Made by a program: the position numbers and the translations under genes. DNA of 64,000 nt from Marchantia polymorpha subsp. ruderalis (Eukaryota > Streptophyta > Marchantiopsida > Marchantiales > Marchantiaceae), in the NCBI GenBank assembly GCA_037833965.1, contig AP031354.1, positions 23,290,001 to 23,354,000 on the forward strand. Reading direction: 5' to 3'. Position 1 is the stretch's first letter, and each line of letters opens with the position of its first letter. Shown here piece by piece: positions 57,342-64,000 of this stretch. A model generated the notes under the pieces. The model saw only the letters and a list, made by a program, of their open reading frames with translations, ran no database searches and had not been told where the DNA came from.

Positions 57342-58199
57342 TGCAACCTCCGGGCTGACTCTCACTCAGGTTTACCTCTGATGGCTTTGTGGTAGCGCAT
57401 CATGGTTCTAGAAGACTAAGATTCATACTCTCACTCATGTCCCAAACACCTTCTCTTACAAACTCTCATGTATCACTCCAACTCACACACAACTCTCCTC
57501 ACATCACCCTCTTCACATAAATGCAAACACACGTCGATACTCCAAGATACTCAAAAACTTCACTCCTTCATTACTGAAACAAGTCCTCACACATGACTCT
57601 CCAAACTTGCTTGAGAGGTGCTACTCTACCTCTCTATTTATACTACTTGAGAAGTTACCATAGTAACATGTGGTAATTTCTCCTAACTTACTTTTACCTA
57701 GGTAAGTTTGACTAACCTTCTCTACGTGGCAACATGCCATTGGCCTACCTAAACCTTCTAGAAGCTTCCGGAATCCAAGGTTGAGGTGGCGACATGCCAT
57801 TGGAAGCTTTTAAACTTCTACAAGCTTCCTAGCCACTAAGTCAACATTAGACTTAGTCTAGCCAATCATCTTTCATACATTTAGTCAAACCAATCAAATC
57901 CAAGCTTCTAGTCAAATATCTAATCCCTTGGAATCTAGAACTTTTGTATAAGACAAAATAGAAGTGCTCACTCCTTGTAAAAGACAAAATAGAAGTGCTC
58001 ACTCCATTCTTCTAGAACTCCGCTAATTACTCCGCCAACTATAGACATTGTAGCTAAACTTAGTCATGACTAGATAAACTTAGTTATAACTAACTAGTTT
58101 AGTCATAACTAGCTAGTCTTAGCTATGCCTTGGCTAATCATCCTTATTCCCTTGACCACTTCTAAGACTTAGTACATATGTGCAACACCCGGTCTTACA
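57342..58199 (-). repeat. 5' LTR of the gypsy element
   Basis: 858 bp, matching the 3' LTR base for base wherever I compared. The TATA-like core is at 57,634-57,642. Ends are TG...CA on the element strand. It drives the element mRNA toward lower coordinates. Confidence 0.95.
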
Positions 58200-59239
58200 G
58201 GTCTCGCATGATCTCATAGTATCCAGAAGTTGGGTGCAATGTCCGGAACAGGCGCCCCGGCCTGAACGATCAATTCTGAAGGAGTTTTCCTTCGGCGCAA
58301 GGCGCATAATCCGCCTTCGGCACTAGGGAAATCCCTCAGAGCTTATGCAATTTGCAACGCCTTGACTTGGTTAGGGTCTCGTTGGAAAGAGCTTGACACG
58401 GTCGTTCTAACGAGCCCAAGAACGCCTGGAACGGATGAGGACTCAAGGAGTTGTGACTGTCGGAAGATACAAAGACGGACGCCTTCGGCGGAAGGAGTTC
58501 GTCGTCGGCGGCGGGAAGTCCGCCTTCGGCTGAAGGAATTCGCCTGCGCGTAGGCACTTCGCCATCGGCGGAATATCCGCCTTCGGCCCTAGAAGTCCGC
58601 CCTCGGGGCTGAAGTTCGTACGGCGCCTACGGCGCCAGCGCATCAAGATTAGGTAAGTACCTACGGGGTAGCGACTATGTACGGTCTGTCTTCGGCTTAA
58701 CGGCTCCGGCGGAACGGACAGGTGCGCCCTCGACGGGACAGAACTCCGACGGCAAGAGCGCCTGCGGAGGGACAAGAGGGATCGACAGACAAGACAAAAT
58801 CCGTTGACCACGGTCAACGCCTTCGGTGCTGCGCCTACGGCGATACACGTACGCCGACGGACAACGTGATGCACCTACGCCGACAGACATCTTTGGAGAG
58901 ATACGCCGACGAACATCTTCGGCGCTGGGAGTCAACGCCTTCGGCGGAAGGAGTTCGCCTGCGGCGGAGCGCGAGCAGCGGAACGCCTTCGGCGGTGCGG
59001 GATGGATGCGAGTAGTAGTGCGATGCGAGTAGCGAGTAGCGAGTCGGCAAGAGAGACGCCTTCGGCGCTGCGCGACCATGGCCGCGGCGAAGTACGATGG
59101 CGGAGCTCAAATTGAAATTTTGAGCGTGTGAGTGCGCGCGACGGCGGAGCGTGAAGCCGCGCGTGCGAGAGGAGGGCCGTTACACTTCCAAGCCGGCGCA
59201 GCCATCAAGTGAGTCGACACTCACGACCAAGTGCCGACC
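58200..59239 (+). repeat. GAAGGC-family copy B: rest of LTR and leader
   Basis: It resumes copy B after the gypsy insertion, starting with GGTCTCGCATGATC. It then follows copy A block by block, through GGGCGCAATGTC-like and AAGAACGCCTGGAACGGATG words and many CCTTCGGC units, to the GACGGCGGAGCGTGAAGCCGCG block and the ORF start region. Confidence 0.75.
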
Positions 59240-61476
59240 ATGACATCCTGCGAGCGGAGAACGGACACTTCATTCTTGAATTTGCGATTTCAATTTCTTG
59301 TGCGAGCTGCGCGCGTCCACCTTCTAGCCGAGAGAAATTCGAGACACCGACGCGCAGAGACTCGCAAGGTGCCAGAGGGAGAATTGAGTGCGCAACAATC
59401 GGAATTGAGAGAGATTAGAGTTTGCAGGAGAATCGAAGTTGCGGGCAAGAGGCTTGAGTGTAGTGGAGGAAGGTTCACAAAATCCAATTTCAAGAACGCG
59501 ATGTCGAAGCCCACTCAGCTGCGGATGATTCCGCTCAAGCTTCCGCAAATTGGGTTGCGCGCTTTTCAGGACCGGCTGTTTGTAGTGAAGCTCGATTTCC
59601 TCCTGTGGGGATGGAATTACGTGTGCCAGGACATGGTGCGCGGATGGCAAAGGGAAAGACACCAACCTACGCGTGGATTCCGACAGCACGTAGAGCGTTG
59701 GACTGTCCAAGATTGGGTACAAGTGCTAGGGAGATGTGCAGGCGAGGACGGGTTCCTCCTATTTGATAGTGAGAGCGTCAAGGTGACGAAGGCGGAAGAC
59801 GCCTCCTTCGCGGACTTGTTCAAGAGTGAGAAGTCCAACAAGAACGGGTACAGGACCCGTGACTACAAGGATCGCTACCGCAGAAATGTAGCGATGGCAC
59901 TTCTGCAACTCTTGCAGCCGCACCGAACAACATACATCACTTCTTGGCAAGTGTCTTTCGTGGAGCTCACATCGGCCGAAGCTCCGGTTCACTGGTCGCG
60001 TATCTTGCATAGGATAACGCGGCAGCATGCATTTGAAGAGAAGGGGAGGGATCGATCAATCATCTCTCCCCCTTCTTGATAAACTTTTATCGGTCGATGG
60101 GTTGCTTAACAGCGACCGAGCGTATTCAGTATCCGCTGCTGTCACTCAGCAATCCCGAGAGGTATGTGCGGGATAACGAGGTCGACTCCGACGCGGAGGA
60201 CACTCCGACCTCCACGCCACAAGCTCAACAGGATGCGGGGAGGGAAACATTTGCAGCACGAGTGCCGCGGAAGCGGAGATGGAAGGGAGAACCGGAGAAG
60301 GAGCCACATCGAGACTCGACGGCTCTCAAACGGAAGCGGCCACTGGAAGAGATTTGCAGTCGGCCGAAGCAGAAAGCGCGCCGGCTTGTATTGCCTGCAA
60401 GTAGCGCGGAGACAGCGCGGGCCGCCGGAGAGAAGGAGACCCCATCCTCGGAGGAAATGGGAATGCGCGGACGGCAGAGGGGTCAGCGGACCTCCCTACG
60501 CCGAAGGCACGGACGCCTTCGGCGGAAGCAAGACGACCTTCGGGTCAAGAGCGACAACAAGCGGCACGTATGAGTGTGCCGCATACGGATAGGAAAGCGC
60601 CTACGCATAGGGGAGACTCGCCATCGGGGCTGAAGCCTTTGGCACGTGCACCCTCGGCGCAGTGGCCTCCGGTGCAGCGCAGGAAAGGAAAGAAGCCGGC
60701 GGAAGATCCGCCTTCGGCTCAAGGGCCTTCGGGGCAAGGTCCTTCGGCGCAAGGGCCTTCGGGCCACAGAGTTGCAAGTAGGGAGCCGGCGGGGAACGCG
60801 CCCTCGGCGGGAAGTCCGTCGGAAGGTGCGCCTTCGGCGGAAGGGCCTTCGGGCTAAGGGACATCAGGCAAGCCGCCTTCGGCGCTGCGCCTTTGGCGGA
60901 AGCGCCGCCGACAATTGTGCGTTCGGCGGAGGCACCTCCAGCGCAGGACCTATCGAAGGAGCGGGACCTAACGGAGAAGCGGATTGATAGTCGGAAGGAG
61001 GAAACACGTGTGCGCGATGCACAATTGCAATCCGCGCAGACACCTTCCGCACGAACGCCTTAGGCGGTGGACGCCTTCGGCGATGCGGAGTTAGCAGAAG
61101 CCGGACGGGCGGGCGATGCGAATTCGGCACAACCCCACTCTCCCACCGCCTTGGACATTCTGGCAGGGAGGCAGCGACAGTGGTGGCAGACGACGCAGAC
61201 ATTTTGAAGCCACACTCGCGACAGTCGCCGGAGAATTCAGTGGCGACCGAAATCCTCAATTCGGAGGATGACGAGGAAGGAGGATCGACGAAATCAACGT
61301 CGGGATCGGAATCGAGTGAGGAGGAGAGACAATCAGTGGCAGGCACGCCGACAGTGGCGCTCTGCAAGCAGGTGGTACCTCTGTTGAGGTACCTTGATCG
61401 CAAAGTAGAGAAGTATGCAGACCCCCGTCAGCCTGGGTCCTACGTCGAATTAGTGCGTAGGCGAGCCGCGGTCTAA
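59240..61476 (+). pseudogene. GAAGGC-family ORF, copy B
   Basis: Homologous to copy A over its length. The frame opens at ATG 59,240, with the conserved MSKPTQLRMIPL start at 59,501, and reads the whole N-domain to about 60,045. There GGGGAGGG replaces the six G of copies A and C, a 2-base gain that shifts the frame. Reading continues in a second frame (60,076-60,573), then a Pro-Ser-Ala-Gly repeat segment (60,570-60,857), and after further breaks an acidic SESSEEERQSV segment and the start of the coiled coil (VVPLLRYLDRKVEKYADPRQ) up to 61,476. The rest of the coiled coil is lost. It lacks the internal TAG and TGA codons of copy A, so the two copies complement each other as evidence for one long ancestral ORF. 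Function unknown. Confidence 0.65.
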
Positions 61477-61555
61477 GGGCGAGCCGCGGTCACGAGAGAC
61501 TCACCATCCTTGAAGGAGGATGTGAGTGCAGAAGTTCTTGGGAGGTCAGCGGATC
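61477..61555 (+). other. Junction between GAAGGC-family copies B and E
   Basis: A duplicated GCGAGCCGCGGTC word marks the break after copy B. The last 15 bases, GAGGTCAGCGGATC and its neighbours, are homologous to a site in the middle of copy B (about 60,481-60,495) and so belong to another copy, E, whose continuation is at 62,366. Confidence 0.6.
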
Positions 61556-62365
61556 TGTAAGACCGGGTGTAGCACATATGTACTAAGTCCTAGAAGTGAT
61601 TAAGTACGATTAGCCAAGGCATAGCTAAGTCTAGCTAGTTATGACTAAACTAGTTAGTTATAACTAAATTTATCTAGTCATGACTAAGTTTGGCTATAAT
61701 GTCTATAGTTGGCGGATTAAGTAGCGGAGTTCTAGGAGAGTGGAGTGAGCACTTCTATTTTGTCTTATAAAAAAGTTCTAGATTCCAATGGATTAGATAT
61801 TTGACTTAAAGCTTGGATTTGATTGGTTAGACTAAAATGTATGAAAGATGATTGGCTAGACTAAGTTTAGTGTTGACTTAGTGGCTAAGGAGCTTGTAGA
61901 AGTTTAAAAGTTTCCAATGGCATGTCGCCACCTCAATCTTGGATTCCGGAAACTTCTAGAAGGTTTAGCTAGGCCAATGGCATGTTGCCACATAGAGAGT
62001 GTTAATCAAACTTACCTAGGTAAAAGTAAGTTAGGAGAAATTACCACATGTTACTATGGTAACTTCTCAAGTAGTATAAATAGAGAGGTGGAGTATCACT
62101 TCTCAAGCAAGTTTGGAGAGTCATGTGTGAGGACTTGTTTTAGGAATGAAGGAGTGAAGTTTTTGAGTATCTTGAAGTATCGACGTGTGTTTGCGTTTAT
62201 GTGAAGAGAGTGATGTGAGGAGAGTTGGAGTGATACATGGAGAGTTTGTGAGAGAAGTTGTTTAGGACATGAGTGTGAAGATGAATCCTAGTCTTCTGGA
62301 ACCATGATGCGCTACCGCAAAGCCATCAGAGGTAAACCTAAGTGAGAGTCAGCCTGGAGGTTGTA
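61556..62365 (+). repeat. Solo LTR of the gypsy family
   Basis: 810 bp with the same start (TGTAAGACCGGGTG) and block order as the 858-bp LTRs of the intact element, but in the opposite orientation and clearly diverged. It ends GGTTGTA instead of GGTTGCA. A 4-bp duplication GATC flanks it, agreeing with the 4-bp duplication of the full element. The loss of internal sequence points to LTR-LTR recombination. Confidence 0.9.
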
Positions 62366-62635
62366 GATCTCCCTGCACCGAAGGCGCGAGTGCCTTTGGA
62401 GGAAGTGCGTAGGCCTTCGGGCCACAGAGGACTGCATGCGGCAATGGCCAACATGCCTTCAATGGAGAAGTGCTTGCCTTCCGAGCAAGTACCATTTGAT
62501 GACTCGCCTTCGGGTCAAGAGCCTTCGGCTAAAGCGCATTCGGCGCAGGAGTAGTGTAGTAAGGAGCCTTCAGCTCAACGGACTTTGGGTCAAGCGCCTT
62601 CGGCAAAAACGCCTTCGGCGCAGACACACCTGGAG
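62366..62635 (+). pseudogene. GAAGGC-family ORF fragment, copy E
   Basis: An open segment reads VDLPAPKARVPLEEVRRPSG and then a DDSPSGQEPSAKAHSAQ-like repeat, homologous to the middle of the copy A and B ORFs (ADLPTPKARTPSEEARRPSGQ in A). It stops at a TAG near 62,552 and is cut at 62,636 by the next LTR start. Confidence 0.6.
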
Positions 62636-63845
62636 TGTGATAACCCACTTTTTGTTTTTGGTCGGAATTAAAACATTTTTGGAAAATAGGTACCGTGGCA
62701 GCAGCTGTAAATAGTAACCGGTACATAAAATAGAGTAAAAACAAAGAATCGCAGGTCACAGAGAATCTAGGAGTTGGGAGGGGGCTTATGCTAAGGTCAA
62801 GTGCATTGGATGGAGCGGACGGTTCCTGCTGGGGAGAGCGTCTTTGGCGCCTTTGGCAAAATCTCCTTTTGTGAGGTGTCTTCGGCGAAGCGCCTTTGAT
62901 GCAAGCAGAAGGAAACGCCTTTGGCGCAGACGCATGCAGAGGAGATTTTGCTGAAGACGTACGAAGCATGCGACACGGGCACCTTCGTTACAGGGAATAC
63001 GACCTTGTGACTTCGTACGCCTTCGGCGGTAGGTTCCTTCGCCCCAACACCTTCAGCACTAGCGCCTTCGTCGTTAGGTTTCGCCTTTGGCCGAAGGAAT
63101 GCTTTCGCCTCTAGGATGCTTCTTTGGTGGAAGGATGCGCCTTCGGCAAAAGGACTCGTCTTCGGCTGAGCGCCTTTGGCGGAGAAGAAAGGACAACAGA
63201 AACAGCGGAAGTCCGTACCTTCGCCGCCAGGGTCTTCGGCGGAAGACGCCTTTGGCGGTACGCAAACGGAGAACAGCGTCGGCAGAAATCGGCGGAATCA
63301 AGATTGAACGTACAAGTGTGGGAGTCCGCGCAACGGCGGAGCGTGAATTCGCGCGTGCAAATTGGGCCGTTACGCCTCCGCGCCGGCATCGCAATCAAGC
63401 GAGCCGCGGCCAGCCCAAGTGTCGAACGTTTAGCAATCTTGATCGCCGAAGGAAGGAACTCACTCTCATTTTCAATTTTGCATTCGCTCGAGCTCGCGAC
63501 GTGCAGCAGAAGAATTCGCGGAGAACTTGCGGAGAGATCGCTTAGTGTGAGGAGAGTGTGCGGATTTTCGAGAGTGTGTAGCGAAGTAGCTCGCGTAGAA
63601 CTTACACAGAGAGATTGTAGTGAGTGCGCGCAGACAGAGCTCGCGACGCGAGTACACAGAGAGTCTTGTGGAGAATTCGCGGAGAGCTCACGGAAAGGTT
63701 GAGAGAGAGAGGGAGGAGAATTGTAGCGAGAAATTGCAGCGAGTTCACTCGAGCTCCCGACGCGCGGTAGCCAAGTGTGCAGAAAGTTTGCAAGAAGTTC
63801 GCGACAGCAGAAAGCAGGAGTGCGCAGAGACTTCGCGAAAGCTCA
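62636..63845 (+). repeat. GAAGGC-family LTR and leader (fifth copy)
   Basis: It starts TGTGATAACCCAC and matches the 49,309 copy in block order, including GAAGACGTACGAAGCATGCG at 62,952 and the GTGAATTCGCGCGTGC block near 63,345. It runs to the ORF start at 63,846. Positions 63,579-63,665 form the left arm of a large inverted repeat. Confidence 0.65.
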
Positions 63846-64000
63846 ATGGCTAGGTCGACTCCATTGCGGATGGTTTCGCTGAAAGTGCCACAGATCGGAC
63901 TGTCTGTGTTTTTGACTCTCTGTGTACTCGCGTCGCGAGCTCTGTCTGCGCGCACTCACTACAATCTCTCTGTGTAAGTTCTACGCGAGCTACTTCGCTA
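63579..64000. repeat. Large inverted repeat, 87-bp perfect arms, at the window edge
   Basis: 63579-63665 and 63914-64000 are exact reverse complements, separated by 248 bp that include the ORF start. The right arm may continue past the window. It is either a real inverted duplication or a fold-back artefact of assembly. Confidence 0.9.
63846..63902 (+). pseudogene. GAAGGC-family ORF, first 19 codons only
   Basis: ATG 63,846 begins MARSTPLRMVSLKVPQIGL, clearly homologous to the MSKPTQLRMIPLKLPQIGL start of copies A-C. This confirms that ATG as the conserved start. Homology ends at 63,902, just before the right arm of an inverted repeat replaces the coding sequence. Confidence 0.7.

Larger units (their letters stand above)
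50341..58199 (-). mobile_element. Complete Ty3/gypsy LTR retrotransposon, minus strand
   Basis: The element is 7,859 bp with two 858-bp LTRs that look identical over every stretch I compared, so the insertion is recent. Flanks carry a 4-bp target duplication GGTC, checked against the uninterrupted site in copy A. In element order it holds the 5' LTR (58,199-57,342), a tRNA-Glu-type primer site, a 147-codon zinc-knuckle ORF, a 25-A tract, an intact gag-pol ORF, a polypurine tract and the 3' LTR (51,198-50,341). No frame damage is visible, so it may be able to move. No chromodomain is found at the integrase end. Confidence 0.95.

Noticed and set aside
57131..57346. 71-codon frame across the primer site
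   Set aside because: It overlaps the primer site and the LTR edge, has no motif, and is a shadow frame.

Overview
This is a window of nuclear DNA from a land plant. The evidence is a plasma-membrane aquaporin of PIP2 type with the usual plant four-exon structure, a plant-type ROCO protein related to TORNADO1, and dense nested plant LTR retrotransposons. Long GC-rich, microsatellite-rich flanks around a compact gene fit a bryophyte, perhaps a liverwort such as Marchantia. That organism guess is inference, not something the sequence proves.

Layout. Positions 1-11,100 are mixed to GC-rich DNA with no gene I can support; they hold microsatellites, a 75-bp minisatellite and three promoter-like islands. 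Positions 11,100-14,100 hold the aquaporin gene (+). Positions 14,100-18,600 are GC-rich unassigned DNA with a 32-C tract and a perfect short hairpin. Positions 18,600-27,100 are AT-rich and hold decayed transposons: a Ty3-type integrase fragment with a PHD-like finger, a Ty1/copia tail, and a pogo/Tigger-like transposase. Positions 27,100-34,200 hold two truncated minus-strand copies of a GC-rich LTR family full of the 9-mer GCCGAAGGC. Its ORF encodes a conserved N-terminal domain, a Pro-Ser-Ala repeat region and a long coiled coil that I cannot assign to a known family. Positions 35,826-40,740 hold the TORNADO1-like ROCO gene (-), nearly complete but with two apparent +1 frameshifts. Positions 40,800-49,300 hold tandem duplications and more retroelement fragments. 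Positions 49,300-64,000 hold further plus-strand copies of the GAAGGC family. A complete, apparently young Ty3/gypsy element (50,341-58,199, minus strand, LTRs 858 bp each and identical wherever I compared them) has inserted into one of these, and a solo LTR of the same gypsy family (61,556-62,365) has inserted into another.

How the parts relate. The two host genes are independent: one is a water channel, the other a developmental LRR-Roc-COR protein. Everything else with coding capacity is mobile-element derived. The gypsy element has the parts needed for autonomy: LTRs with a TATA box, a tRNA-Glu type primer site, an open gag-pol of 1,588 codons with intact protease, reverse transcriptase, RNase H and D,D-35-E integrase residues, and a polypurine tract. 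It also carries an extra zinc-knuckle ORF ahead of gag. The GAAGGC family shows no polymerase in any copy here and is best read as a non-autonomous or heavily deleted LTR family.
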